DNA of 64,000 nucleotides from positions 50,099-114,098 of the forward strand of contig CACGBZ010000004.1 of NCBI GenBank assembly GCA_902571425.1, given 5' to 3'. Positions within the stretch are counted from its first letter, which is position 1, and each line of letters opens with the position of its first letter. The stretch is from an uncultured Pelagibacteraceae bacterium (GTDB lineage: Bacteria > Pseudomonadota > Alphaproteobacteria > Pelagibacterales > Pelagibacteraceae). The position numbers were made by a program, and so were the translations under genes. Positions 1-8,595 of the stretch are shown in pieces. The notes under the pieces were generated by a model. That model was not told the origin of the DNA, made no database searches, and was given only the letters and a program-made list of their open reading frames with translations.

Positions 1-1346
1 GTGGTGCTGTTGGCTTTAATATGAGAACAGGTGATTTCCATGTATTTAGAGCAAAGGCTGTAATTGTTGCAGCAGGAGGAGCTTCACATATATTTAAGCC
101 TAGAGCTGTTGGAGAAGGTATGGGAAGAACTTGGTACGCTCCTTGGAGTAATGGTTCTGCATACGCATTACCAATTGCAGCTGGTGCTAAAATGACTCAA
201 ATGGAAAATAGAATTGTATTATGTAGATTTAAAGATGGATATGGACCTGTTGGAGCTTACTTCTTACATTTAAAAACATACACACAAAATGCAAACGGTG
301 AAAACTACGAGAAGAAATGGTACGACCAGACCAAAGAATTAGTAGGTGAATATATAGATCACCATCCAACACCTACGTGTTTACGAAATCATGCTTTTAT
401 TCAAGAAACAATAGCAGGTGGTGGACCAATACATATGGTTACTACTGAAGCTTTTCAAGACCCACATTTAGAAACGGTTGGTTGGGAGAATTTCTTAGGA
501 ATGACAGTAGGTCAAGCTGTTGTTTGGGCATCTCAAAATATTGACCCAAAATATACAAATCCTGAATTAACAACTTCTGAACCATACGTAATGGGTTCTC
601 ATGCTACTTGTTCTGGAGCTTGGGTAAGTGGACCAGAAGATTTGTCTCCACCGGAGTATTTCTGGGGATATAATAGAATGTTAACAATTGAAGGATTATT
701 TGGAGCAGGAGATACTGTAGGTGGAAGTGCTCACAAATTTTCGTCAGGCTCATTTACAGAGGGTAGATTAGCAGCAAAAGCAGCTGTAAAATATATTGAG
801 GACAAAAAAGCTGAGGGTTTAAAAGTATCAGATAAACAATGTGAAGATTTCAAAGTTAAAGTTTACAAACCTTTAGAAAATTACACAGTAGCTCAAAATG
901 AGATTACAGGAGGAACTGTATCTCCAAGCTACATCTCACCTATTCAAGGCTTACAACGTTTACAAAGAATAATGGATGAATATGTAGGTGGAATAGCTAC
1001 AAACTATATGACTAATGCTAATATGCTAAAAAGAGGATTAGAATTGTTAGCTTGGCTTGAGGAAGATCTTGAAAACGTGGGAGCTGAGGATTATCACCAG
1101 CTTATGAGGGCATGGGAGCTTAAGCACAGAGCTTTGACATCTCAGTGCGTAACAGAACATACTATGTTTAGAGAAGAAACTAGATGGCCTGGATATTACT
1201 ATAGAGGTGATCATATGAAACTTGATGATGATAATTGGCATTGCTTAACAGTTTCTAGAAGAGATCCAAAAACTGGTAAATTTAGTATGGAAAAGGTTCC
1301 GGTCTACCACATAGTGGATGAGAACGAGAAGAAAAAAGCTTCGTAG
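1..1346 (+). CDS. aprA: Adenylylsulfate reductase subunit alpha (C-terminal part; 5' end outside window)
   Basis: This is the FAD-containing catalytic subunit of APS reductase, which interconverts APS and sulfite plus AMP in the cytoplasm. In an aerobic sulfite-producing context the likely direction is sulfite oxidation to APS. The reading frame is open from base 3, so about 447 C-terminal residues are present and the N-terminal FAD motif lies outside the window. Visible family signatures are the stretch around VIVAAGGASHIF, the conserved segment around HHPTPTCLRNHAFIQE, and the FAD-domain segment GAGDTVGGSAHKFSSGSFTEGR. These distinguish it from SdhA and L-aspartate oxidase. AprB should lie just upstream. 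Two small genes and a sulfite exporter follow. The apparent ATG at base 21 is an internal methionine, not the start. Confidence 0.95.
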   Translation, partial: GAVGFNMRTGDFHVFRAKAVIVAAGGASHIFKPRAVGEGMGRTWYAPWSNGSAYALPIAAGAKMTQMENRIVLCRFKDGYGPVGAYFLHLKTYTQNANGENYEKKWYDQTKELVGEYIDHHPTPTCLRNHAFIQETIAGGGPIHMVTTEAFQDPHLETVGWENFLGMTVGQAVVWASQNIDPKYTNPELTTSEPYVMGSHATCSGAWVSGPEDLSPPEYFWGYNRMLTIEGLFGAGDTVGGSAHKFSSGSFTEGRLAAKAAVKYIEDKKAEGLKVSDKQCEDFKVKVYKPLENYTVAQNEITGGTVSPSYISPIQGLQRLQRIMDEYVGGIATNYMTNANMLKRGLELLAWLEEDLENVGAEDYHQLMRAWELKHRALTSQCVTEHTMFREETRWPGYYYRGDHMKLDDDNWHCLTVSRRDPKTGKFSMEKVPVYHIVDENEKKKAS

Positions 1347-1367
1347 TAGAAATTTTAATTAAATCAA

Positions 1368-1718
1368 ATGGATATTTTATCTAAATCAGATGATGAAATA
1401 TATGAGTTAGCCAAACCTATTTGGGATAATTTGGTTAAATCATCAAATCTCAAAAATTATGGTGGATTTACTAGAGATTTTTCAACTCAAATGCTTTTTG
1501 GTGCTAACGAAGTAGAGCTTGGAAAACAGTGGGCTAATAATAAGCTAATCACTAATCTTAAAGAGACTTTTGAACCTTTCGGATGCCTTAGAAGAGGTGA
1601 TCACATAACCGTTCTGATCAAGCAAACAAATAAAGAGATCCCAGGAGAGTTCCTTGGTAGGTTGGTCTTAGGTGTAGAAGACGATGTGGTTAAGGTTTTT
1701 GGAGCCACGATCTATTAA
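1368..1718 (+). CDS. Conserved small protein of unknown function downstream of aprA
   Basis: This encodes 116 residues, 21 bases after aprA, and is probably co-transcribed with it. I do not recognise a named domain. The protein is soluble, with no signal peptide or membrane segment. It has an acidic helical N-terminus (KSDDEIYELAKPIWDNLV). The middle contains one cysteine in EPFGCLRRGDHITVLIK, followed by a likely beta-rich C-terminus ending VKVFGATIY. The position suggests a role with APS reductase, for example as an accessory or electron-transfer adaptor, but that is inferred only from adjacency. The single cysteine argues against an Fe-S protein. Confidence 0.85.
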   Translation: MDILSKSDDEIYELAKPIWDNLVKSSNLKNYGGFTRDFSTQMLFGANEVELGKQWANNKLITNLKETFEPFGCLRRGDHITVLIKQTNKEIPGEFLGRLVLGVEDDVVKVFGATIY

Positions 1719-1786
1719 GAAATAAAAATTACTTAGCTTTAAATAATTGTTTGACAAATTTCGTTGTGGGTGTATTGACAAATTTA

Positions 1787-1921
1787 ATGTTACTTTCTAA
1801 CGTAAAAATTACAAACAAACTCTCAAATTTTAAAACTACATTTATTAAGGCAGGAATTATAGCAAGCTTAACAGCTTACTGGGGAGTGATTTTAGTTGGA
1901 ACATTTATTACTTTTAACTAA
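1787..1921 (+). CDS. Putative single-pass membrane micro-protein between aprA block and tauE
   Basis: This short open frame encodes 44 residues from ATG 1787 (TAA at 1919-1921). It could be extended to GTG 1766 or TTG 1751, the latter giving 56 residues. The N-terminal part is basic and polar (NVKITNKLSNFK). The C-terminal half is one hydrophobic segment, roughly AGIIASLTAYWGVILVGTFI, ending at TFN. No strong Shine-Dalgarno sequence decides the start. A membrane anchor for the Apr enzyme is an attractive idea, because AprM-type anchors exist in other sulfur oxidisers, but I see no sequence basis for equating them. The size, intact frame and membrane segment support a real gene; homology is untested. 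Confidence 0.45.
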   Translation: MLLSNVKITNKLSNFKTTFIKAGIIASLTAYWGVILVGTFITFN

Positions 1922-1949
1922 GTTGTTTTTTAACAACTTTTAAATTTTT

Positions 1950-3029
1950 ATGGAAGTATTTTTACCGATAGCTCAAGTTTTTATTAACCCTATCGAGATA
2001 CTTTTATTAAGTGCAATTGTTGGAGTACTTTCAGGTTTATTTGGTGTTGGTGGTGGGTTTTTGATGACACCTTTTTTAATTTTTTTAGGAATACCACCTG
2101 CATACGCAGTTGCTAATGAAGCAAATAATATTTTGGCTACCTCAGTTTCTGGGTCTACCACGCATTATTTAAAAAATACTTTAGATTATAAAATGGGTTC
2201 AATGATTGTGATTGGAGGTGTAATTGGAACTTCTTTAGGAATTTACACTTTTACTTATTTTAAAGGTATTGGAAAAATTGATACAGTTATCTCTCTTGCT
2301 TACATGTATATATTAGCAATAATTGGAACATTAATGTTGGTTGAAAGTTTGGGAGAAATAGATAAAGCAAAAAGAAACGTTGTAGTTAAAAAAAAATTAC
2401 ATGTTCATTATTGGATACATGGTCTTCCATTAAGAATGAGATTTCCAAAGTCAAAATTATATGAGAGTATTTTTACTCCAATTATAATTGGTCTATTAGT
2501 TGGATTTATTGCAGCTATCATGGGGATAGGAGGTGCTTTTATTTTAGTACCTGCAATGATTTATATAATTAAAATGCCTACTAAATTAGTACCCGGTACA
2601 TCATTATTTGTAACAATTTTTGTAAGTGTGGTTGTTACTTTCCTTCATTCATTTAATTATGGATCTATAGATTTATTTTTAGTTACTATGTTGGTTGTAG
2701 GATCTATCATAGGAGTTCAAGTTGGACAAAAATTAGGAGAAAGAATAGATAGTTCTGGTTTAAGAGCCTTATTAGCAATTTTACTACTGATAGTGGGTAT
2801 AGCGATTGCATACGATACTTTTTTCGCGGAAAAAGTTATTAATGGATCTGCTAAAGGAATTAGTTCAGATTTAAACTTCTTTTCTAAATTTATAATTGAT
2901 TTTTCTAAAGAGATGCCCTTCTTTTATGGACTATTTACAATTATGTTTGCAATTATTTTAGGTGTAGGAGCAGCTTTTATAAGACGATTTATTTCAAACT
3001 TTAGAAAAAAATTATTAGTTAAATCTTAA
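1950..3029 (+). CDS. TauE/SafE-family sulfite (sulfonate-derived anion) exporter
   Basis: This 359-residue inner-membrane protein has the two-repeat architecture of TauE/SafE permeases. Each half starts with a glycine-rich helix: LSGLFGVGGGFLMTPFLIFLGI near residue 28 and AAIMGIGGAFILVPAMIYI near residue 189. The halves are separated by a longer polar loop around residues 125-165, and eight or more membrane helices are evident. Known members export sulfite or related anions made during sulfonate degradation. Here that matches the sulfite sources suyAB and xsc and the sulfite oxidase direction of aprA. The stop overlaps the convergent YeiH-type gene by 4 bases. Substrate is inferred from family and context. 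Confidence 0.9.
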   Translation: MEVFLPIAQVFINPIEILLLSAIVGVLSGLFGVGGGFLMTPFLIFLGIPPAYAVANEANNILATSVSGSTTHYLKNTLDYKMGSMIVIGGVIGTSLGIYTFTYFKGIGKIDTVISLAYMYILAIIGTLMLVESLGEIDKAKRNVVVKKKLHVHYWIHGLPLRMRFPKSKLYESIFTPIIIGLLVGFIAAIMGIGGAFILVPAMIYIIKMPTKLVPGTSLFVTIFVSVVVTFLHSFNYGSIDLFLVTMLVVGSIIGVQVGQKLGERIDSSGLRALLAILLLIVGIAIAYDTFFAEKVINGSAKGISSDLNFFSKFIIDFSKEMPFFYGLFTIMFAIILGVGAAFIRRFISNFRKKLLVKS

Positions 3030-4093
3030 TTAAAATAATTTAGATATAATTCTATAGTTGTAATACTAACCAATCCTACCGTTGCCATACCTATAAAACC
3101 AACTACAAAAGGTTTGTAGCCCATATTTTTAATTTCTTTTAAGTTGGTAGAAAGACCTATTGCTGCCATCGCCATTGTTAAAAATATCTTTGAAGACAAT
3201 TTAATACCTTCAATTGTAACCAACCATTTGTAATTATTTGAGTACATTAGATCACCTAAATTTCTAATTATTATCATGGCTACAAATCCTAATACAAAGT
3301 AAGGAAAAATATCTATTATTGAGTATTTCTTTTCTGTAGTTTTTCCTCGATTATAAAGAAATGCAAATAAAGGTATCATGATAACTAGAAAAGTATTCCT
3401 TATTAATTTTGTCACTGTTGCAATGTTTAAAGTTTCAGGACTATTAAATTGCTGGTCATAAATTAATCCTGCAGCTGCTACTTGAGAGGTTTCATGGATA
3501 GAGGTTCCCAAAAACAGTCCGATTAATAAAGGCTCACTTTCGAAATAAAAATTAGCAAAATAGGGATAAATAAGCATCGAAAGTATTCCAAACAATGTAA
3601 TATTAGCAATTGCATATGATATTTCATTTTTTTTTGCACCAATTACAGGAGCAGTAGCCATAATTGCAGTAGTACCACATACAGTGCTGCCTATTGATAT
3701 TAAGTAAGCCATTCTTGTTGGTATTTTTAATTTTTTAATAAGAAGTTTAATTACTATCAGTACACTAATTATACAAATTATAATTAATGGAATTGCTATT
3801 GCTCCAAATTCTAAAAATTCAAATGGTTTCAATTGAATACCTAGGCAAATAATTCCAAGTTTTAGAATATACTTTTGTGTAAAATCTAATCCTCTTAAAA
3901 AACTTTCTCTGATTTGGAAAATATTTCCGAAAAACATCCCTAATAAAATAGCGATCATTGCAGTAGATATTGGGCTTTTTTCATAGCCTAATAGTTCAAT
4001 ACCAAGAATATTATTGAAACCTTGAGATAAAGTGTAAAGAACAAATGCCAATATAATGCCTGGTAATACAACCAGGTATTTCTTAAATTTCAT
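3026..4093 (-). CDS. YeiH/UPF0324-family putative sulfate or sulfonate permease
   Basis: This is a 355-residue polytopic membrane protein of the YeiH family, often labelled 'putative sulfate exporter'. About ten hydrophobic segments are visible. Family-typical stretches include LGMFFGNIFQIRE near residue 51, GSTVCGTTAIMATAPVIGA in the middle and GTSIHETSQVAAAGLIYD after it. It begins 16 bases downstream of suyB on the same strand, so suyA-suyB-yeiH is probably one operon. That placement suggests it moves a substrate or product of sulfolactate cleavage, such as sulfite or sulfate out or the organosulfonate in. Direction and substrate cannot be read from the sequence. Its 3' end overlaps the convergent TauE gene. 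Confidence 0.85.
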   Translation of the reverse strand: MKFKKYLVVLPGIILAFVLYTLSQGFNNILGIELLGYEKSPISTAMIAILLGMFFGNIFQIRESFLRGLDFTQKYILKLGIICLGIQLKPFEFLEFGAIAIPLIIICIISVLIVIKLLIKKLKIPTRMAYLISIGSTVCGTTAIMATAPVIGAKKNEISYAIANITLFGILSMLIYPYFANFYFESEPLLIGLFLGTSIHETSQVAAAGLIYDQQFNSPETLNIATVTKLIRNTFLVIMIPLFAFLYNRGKTTEKKYSIIDIFPYFVLGFVAMIIIRNLGDLMYSNNYKWLVTIEGIKLSSKIFLTMAMAAIGLSTNLKEIKNMGYKPFVVGFIGMATVGLVSITTIELYLNYFN

Positions 4094-4109
4094 GAAAGAC
4101 TAAAGTTAA

Positions 4110-5276
4110 TTAAGCACTTCTGTAAAGTTTAGTCATAACAAACTCTCTATGACCTAAAGCTTCAGCACAAGTTAATCTACCGTTAGCTACTCTTAGTGTA
4201 GTTTTAATTAATTCATCACCTGCTTCAGATAAATTCATTTCTCTTGAAAGAATTTTTGAAACATCACAATCAATATGCTCTCCCATACCTTTTACAGTTA
4301 ATGGATTAGCTGTTAATTTAACAACAGGTTCAATTGGATTTCCAACGATATTACCTTGTCCAGTTGGAAACAAATGAATATTAAAACCAGCAGCTGCTTG
4401 AAGTGTCACACATTCTGCAGCAGCAGACGATGTGTCCATAAAATATAAACCTTTTCCTTTAGTTGGTTCTTCAGCTGGTTCAAGAACATCAATAAATTTA
4501 CAATTTCCAATTTTTTGAAAATTACCAAAAGCTTTTTCTTCAATTGTTGTAAGTCCTCCTGCTATATTTCCAGCTGTTGGTTGACTTTCAGAAAGATCAT
4601 CTGTTGCTTCTTTTAAAATAAAATCATTATAAGAGCCCCAGGTTTTCATAAATTTTTCAGACGCTTCTTTTGTAGCTCCTCTAGTTGCACATACTTGTTC
4701 TGCACCAGTTAATTCAGATGTTTCACCAAAACACAAATGAACTCCTAATGGCTCAAGTTTGTCCATTAAGTTTCCAACAGTTGGGTTTGCAGCTAGTCCT
4801 GAAGTAGTATCAGATTCTCCACACTTAACTGAAATCCATAAATCACTTAAAGGACACTCTTCTCTTTGTTTTTCTGAAGCCCACATCACAAATTCTTGAG
4901 CTTTTTTTGATGCTTTCATTGTCGTACCAATGTCTCCTGTACGTTCAATATGAAATCCTTCAACTGGTTTTCCAGTTTTAGCAATTCCATCTACAATTTT
5001 TTTTGTCCATTTTGGCTCAATACCAATAACAATTACTGCAGCAACATTTGGGTTACATCCAGTTCCTATCATTGTTCTAAAATGAAGCTCTAAATCTGCA
5101 CCAAACTGAAGTCTTCCATAAGAATGAGGAAGAGCGATTGTACCTTTGATATTGTTAGCAACCGCCTCTGCACATGCATTTGAAATATCATCAACTGGCA
5201 AAATAATCACATGATTTCTTGTTCCGGCTCTGCCGTTTTCTCTTTTATAACCTAAAAAGCTGTTTGGAATTTCCAT
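4110..5276 (-). CDS. suyB: (2R)-sulfolactate sulfo-lyase subunit beta (UxaA family)
   Basis: This large subunit of sulfolactate sulfo-lyase cleaves 3-sulfolactate to pyruvate and sulfite in the cytoplasm. At 388 residues it has the altronate/galactarate dehydratase (UxaA) fold. Visible landmarks are [19 protein letters not shown] at the N-terminus, [34 protein letters not shown], and the C-terminal [23 protein letters not shown]. Several conserved cysteines could hold an Fe-S cluster. The small-subunit gene ends 4 bases upstream, as in characterised suyAB pairs. A sugar-acid dehydratase is the alternative, but the separate SAF-domain subunit and the neighbours xsc, tauE and aprA favour SuyB. 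Confidence 0.85.
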   Translation of the reverse strand: MEIPNSFLGYKRENGRAGTRNHVIILPVDDISNACAEAVANNIKGTIALPHSYGRLQFGADLELHFRTMIGTGCNPNVAAVIVIGIEPKWTKKIVDGIAKTGKPVEGFHIERTGDIGTTMKASKKAQEFVMWASEKQREECPLSDLWISVKCGESDTTSGLAANPTVGNLMDKLEPLGVHLCFGETSELTGAEQVCATRGATKEASEKFMKTWGSYNDFILKEATDDLSESQPTAGNIAGGLTTIEEKAFGNFQKIGNCKFIDVLEPAEEPTKGKGLYFMDTSSAAAECVTLQAAAGFNIHLFPTGQGNIVGNPIEPVVKLTANPLTVKGMGEHIDCDVSKILSREMNLSEAGDELIKTTLRVANGRLTCAEALGHREFVMTKLYRSA

Positions 5277-5280
5277 ACCA

Positions 5281-5565
5281 TTACCACTTCTTTGTTTTTA
5301 CATTGTGAACATGTACATGTTCACCTTTTTTGATTGATTTAACAACTTTACCAATATCGTGACCATACTTTAAAATAGTATCACCCTCTTTAAGGTCAAC
5401 CATTGCAATTTTATGACCTAAAGGTATTTCATCTACGGATTGAATATTTGTTGAACTATCGTCCTCCATTATCCAGCAAGCACAGTCCTGTTTTGGAGTG
5501 ATTTTTTCAATAACAACTACTCCCACGTTGTCTTTTTTATCATGTATGATTATATCTGTTGCCAT
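5281..5565 (-). CDS. suyA: (2R)-sulfolactate sulfo-lyase subunit alpha (SAF domain)
   Basis: This is the 94-residue small subunit partnering SuyB. It is a single SAF-type domain with the family ending [22 protein letters not shown], rich in histidines that may bind a metal or the substrate. The segment [11 protein letters not shown] near residue 12 is also typical. It is the first gene of the minus-strand unit suyA-suyB-YeiH. It is divergent from xsc across about 110 bases, which probably carry both promoters. The length matches stand-alone SuyA proteins; in UxaA-type sugar dehydratases the same domain is often fused to the large part. Confidence 0.85.
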   Translation of the reverse strand: MATDIIIHDKKDNVGVVVIEKITPKQDCACWIMEDDSSTNIQSVDEIPLGHKIAMVDLKEGDTILKYGHDIGKVVKSIKKGEHVHVHNVKTKKW

Positions 5566-5676
5566 ATCGTGTCGATTTGTTTGTTTGAAATTCGTAAAAA
5601 CTTATATATTAATCGCACAAATTAACAAACGAATTTTATAAATAGTATAATTACACTTTAGAGAGGTTCTAGTTTT
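5566..5676. promoter_or_regulatory. Divergent suyA/xsc regulatory region with a dyad and a candidate xsc promoter
   Basis: This 111-base AT-rich gap separates the divergent suyA and xsc starts. An 8-base inverted repeat is present: aaattcgt at 5587-5594 and acgaattt at 5628-5635, with centres about 41 bases apart, suitable for a dimeric regulator. A -10-like TATAAT lies at 5646-5651. A possible -35 TTAACA lies at 5621-5626, with a 19-base spacer. A Shine-Dalgarno-like agagagg precedes the xsc ATG. The dyad could be chance in such AT-rich DNA, and no regulator gene is adjacent. Confidence 0.4.
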
Positions 5677-7461
5677 ATGACAAAAATGACAACTGAAGAA
5701 GCTTTTGTAAAAGTTTTACAAATGCACGGTATTGAACATGCATTCGGAATTATCGGATCAGCCTTTATGCCAATTTCAGATATTTTTCCAGATGCAGGTA
5801 TAACTTTTTGGGATGTCGCTCATGAAACAAATGGCGGTCTAATTGCAGATGGTTACACACGAGCTACTGGGAAAATGTCAATGGTTATTGCTCAGAACGG
5901 ACCTGGAATAACTGGATTAGTTACACCAATTAAAACAGCTTACTGGAATCATACTCCTCTTTTATTAGTTACACCGCAAGCAGCGAACAAAACAATGGGA
6001 CAAGGTGGATTTCAAGAAGTAGAGCAAATGAATTTATTTAAAGACATGGTTTGTTATCAAGAAGAGGTAAGAGACCCATCAAGAATGGCTGAAGTACTAA
6101 ATAGAGTTATAGAAAAAGCTATAAGAGGATCAGCCCCTGCACAAATTAATGTTCCACGGGATTATTGGTGCCAAGTAATTGATATCGATCTTCCTCCAAT
6201 TGTAAGACTTGAAAGACAAGGGGGAGGAAATGATGCTGTAACTAAGGCAGCTGACTTGTTGTCTAAAGCAAAGTTTCCAGTAATATTATCTGGAGCAGGT
6301 GTTGTTATTGGAGGAGCTATAGAAGCTACAAAAAAACTTGCAGAAAAATTAGATTCACCTGTTTGTTCAGGTTACCAACATAATGATAGTTTCCCAGGAA
6401 GCCATCCTTTAGCTGTTGGTCCCTTAGGATACAATGGATCAAAAGCTGCAATGGAATTAATTTCTAAAGCTGACGTAGTGTTAGCTTTGGGAACTAGATT
6501 AAATCCATTTTCTACTTTACCTGGTTATGGAATTGATTATTGGCCAAAGAATGCAAACATCATTCAAGTTGATATTAATCCCGATAGAATTGGTTTGACT
6601 AAAAAAGTTACTGTAGGAATAAGTGGTGATGCAAAATTAGTTGCTGAACAAATTTTAGAAAAATTATCTTCAAACGCTGGTGATACCGATAGACAGGCTA
6701 GAAAAGATTTAATTCATCAAACTAAATCAGCTTGGTTACAAAAACTCTCAAGTTTAGATCATGAAGATGACGATGAAGGAACAGTTTGGAATAAAGAAGC
6801 TAGAGAAAGAGATGCAGACAGAATGTCACCAAGACAAGCTTGGAGAGCAATTCAAGCCGGAATGCCTGATGATGTAATTATATCAAGTGATATTGGTAAC
6901 AATTGTGCGATAGGTAATGCTTATCCAACATTCGAAAAGCCAAGAAAATATTTAGCACCAGGTTTATTTGGTCCTTGTGGTTATGGTTTCCCATCAATAT
7001 TAGGAGCAAAAATTGGTTGTCCAGATACTCCTGTTATTGGGTTTGCTGGTGATGGTGCTTTCGGAATAAGTATGAATGAAATGAGTTCATGCGCAAGAGA
7101 AGAGTGGCCTGCGATAACAATGGTTATTTTCAGAAATTATCAATGGGGAGCTGAAAAAAGAAATACAACACTTTGGTTTGACAACAACTTCGTAGGCACA
7201 GAGTTAGACCCAGAATTAAGTTATGCAAAAGTTGCTGATGCTTGTGGTTTAAAAGGTGTAACAGTTAGAACAATGGAAGAAACTACAAATGCAATCAAGC
7301 AATCTTGTGAAGATCAAAAGAAAGGGATTACAACCTTTATTGAAGTAATTTTAAACCAAGAACTTGGTGAACCTTTTAGAAGAGATGCTATGAAAAAGCC
7401 AGTTCGTGTTGCAGGAATTAGAAAAGAAGATATGATGGTTCAAAAATCTTTGAATGAATAA
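5677..7461 (+). CDS. xsc: Sulfoacetaldehyde acetyltransferase
   Basis: This thiamine-diphosphate enzyme converts sulfoacetaldehyde and phosphate to acetyl phosphate and sulfite, the desulfonation step of taurine and isethionate breakdown. At 594 residues it matches the family length. The three domains of acetolactate-synthase-like enzymes are visible. The catalytic glutamate of the N-terminal ThDP domain is Glu50 in DVAHETNGG. The cofactor motif begins GDGAFGIS at about residues 458-465. Xsc-specific stretches include NVPRDYWCQVIDIDLPPIV and NYQWGAEKRNTTLWFDN. It is divergent from suyAB. No taurine transaminase, taurine transporter or phosphotransacetylase is present in the window, so upstream and downstream steps must be encoded elsewhere. 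Confidence 0.95.
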   Translation: MTKMTTEEAFVKVLQMHGIEHAFGIIGSAFMPISDIFPDAGITFWDVAHETNGGLIADGYTRATGKMSMVIAQNGPGITGLVTPIKTAYWNHTPLLLVTPQAANKTMGQGGFQEVEQMNLFKDMVCYQEEVRDPSRMAEVLNRVIEKAIRGSAPAQINVPRDYWCQVIDIDLPPIVRLERQGGGNDAVTKAADLLSKAKFPVILSGAGVVIGGAIEATKKLAEKLDSPVCSGYQHNDSFPGSHPLAVGPLGYNGSKAAMELISKADVVLALGTRLNPFSTLPGYGIDYWPKNANIIQVDINPDRIGLTKKVTVGISGDAKLVAEQILEKLSSNAGDTDRQARKDLIHQTKSAWLQKLSSLDHEDDDEGTVWNKEARERDADRMSPRQAWRAIQAGMPDDVIISSDIGNNCAIGNAYPTFEKPRKYLAPGLFGPCGYGFPSILGAKIGCPDTPVIGFAGDGAFGISMNEMSSCAREEWPAITMVIFRNYQWGAEKRNTTLWFDNNFVGTELDPELSYAKVADACGLKGVTVRTMEETTNAIKQSCEDQKKGITTFIEVILNQELGEPFRRDAMKKPVRVAGIRKEDMMVQKSLNE

Positions 7462-7487
7462 AAATTCATTGTTGCTTCAAATAACTA

Positions 7488-8204
7488 ATGAAAAATACAG
7501 CAATTGTTATACCAACCTATAACGAAGAAAAAAATATAGTAAAACTTGTAAAAAATATAAAAAAATTTTTGCCTCTTTCCAGGATTTTAATTGTAGACGA
7601 TACTAAAAATTCAAAACTGGATAAAACATTTAAAAAATTTAGAAATACTGAGGTTGTTATAAGAAAAAATAAGAAGGGAAGAGGATCTGCTGTATTACAT
7701 GGATTAAAGCAAAGTTTAAAAAACAAACATAATCAAATTTTCATTGAAATGGATGCTGATTTTTCACATAGACCTTCTGAGCTAAAAAGAAATATTAAAT
7801 ATTTTTCAAAAAATAATTGTGATTTATTAATAGCAAGTAGATATTTAGAAAATAGTAAAATTTATAATTGGTCTTTATCAAGAAGAGTTTTATCTAAATT
7901 ATCAAATTTTCTAGCAAGAAATATATTAAATATAAGTGTTAGTGATTACACAAATGGTTTTAGAATTTATTCAAAAAGAGCCACTAAGCAAATTACAAGA
8001 AAATGTGGAAGGATTGGCGATGGATTTATAGTATTGTCAGAGATTTTATTAGCAATCCATCAATCTAATTATAAGATGTGTGAAATAAACTCAATTTTTA
8101 TAAATAGGGTTAGAGGCGAAAGCTCAGTTAATTTAAACCTTATCCTAAAATCTTTTATAGGTCTTATAAAATTGTGGTTCATCAAAAAAAAATATATAAA
8201 ATAA
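7488..8204 (+). CDS. Family-2 glycosyltransferase, polyprenyl-phosphate mannosyltransferase-like
   Basis: This 238-residue GT-A glycosyltransferase resembles dolichol- or polyprenyl-phosphate mannose synthases. The N-terminus AIVIPTYNEEKNIVKLVK is the GT2 nucleotide-binding start. The metal-binding DAD is at residues 89-91, followed by SHRPSEL, and NGFRIYSK lies further on. It lacks C-terminal membrane helices, so it would act at the cytoplasmic membrane face on a lipid-phosphate acceptor. It starts 26 bases after xsc but is functionally closer to the genes that follow (6-base gap to the SxtJ-family gene). I infer that it charges a lipid carrier with a sugar for the cassette; sugar and acceptor are unknown. 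Confidence 0.85.
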   Translation: MKNTAIVIPTYNEEKNIVKLVKNIKKFLPLSRILIVDDTKNSKLDKTFKKFRNTEVVIRKNKKGRGSAVLHGLKQSLKNKHNQIFIEMDADFSHRPSELKRNIKYFSKNNCDLLIASRYLENSKIYNWSLSRRVLSKLSNFLARNILNISVSDYTNGFRIYSKRATKQITRKCGRIGDGFIVLSEILLAIHQSNYKMCEINSIFINRVRGESSVNLNLILKSFIGLIKLWFIKKKYIK

Positions 8205-8210
8205 AGCAAG

Positions 8211-8594
8211 ATGAAAGACATCAAGGTAGGTTCAAATCGAAATTTTGGAATAGTTTTTTCTATAGTTTTTCTTTTAATATCTTTATATCCTTTATTAAAA
8301 AGCGAGGATATTAGAGTCTTGTCTCTAGTAGTTTCTTTTATTTTTTTAATCTTAGGAATTTTTAACTCGAAAATTTTATCACCTTTTAACAAACTTTGGT
8401 TTAAGTTTGGCTTATTATTGGGTAAAATTGTTTCACCATTAATCATGATGATAATTTTCTTTTTTGTTGTAACGCCAATAGGAATTTTAATGAGATTGTT
8501 TAGAAAAGACGTATTAAATTTAAAATTTAATAATAAAGAAACATATTGGATTGAAAAAAATGGTCCAAAAAGTAAAATGAAAAATCAATTTTAA
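8211..8594 (+). CDS. SxtJ-family membrane protein
   Basis: This 127-residue membrane protein starts with a short polar head containing RNFGIVFSIVF. Four hydrophobic segments fit between residues 12 and 95, including the terminal one with IGILMRLFRKD. The tail is basic and asparagine-rich (WIEKNGPKSK). This pattern matches the SxtJ family, named for a gene of the cyanobacterial saxitoxin cluster that sits beside the carbamoyltransferase SxtI. No biochemical function is established. It is one base from the SxtK-like gene and followed by a hydrolase and a carbamoyltransferase, which supports the family call. Confidence 0.8.
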   Translation: MKDIKVGSNRNFGIVFSIVFLLISLYPLLKSEDIRVLSLVVSFIFLILGIFNSKILSPFNKLWFKFGLLLGKIVSPLIMMIIFFFVVTPIGILMRLFRKDVLNLKFNNKETYWIEKNGPKSKMKNQF

Positions 8595-8595
8595 T

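Noticed and set aside
4110..5565. Altronate/galactarate dehydratase as identity for the two-gene unit
   Set aside because: The fold is shared, but the separate SAF subunit and the neighbours xsc, tauE and aprA fit sulfolactate sulfo-lyase better.
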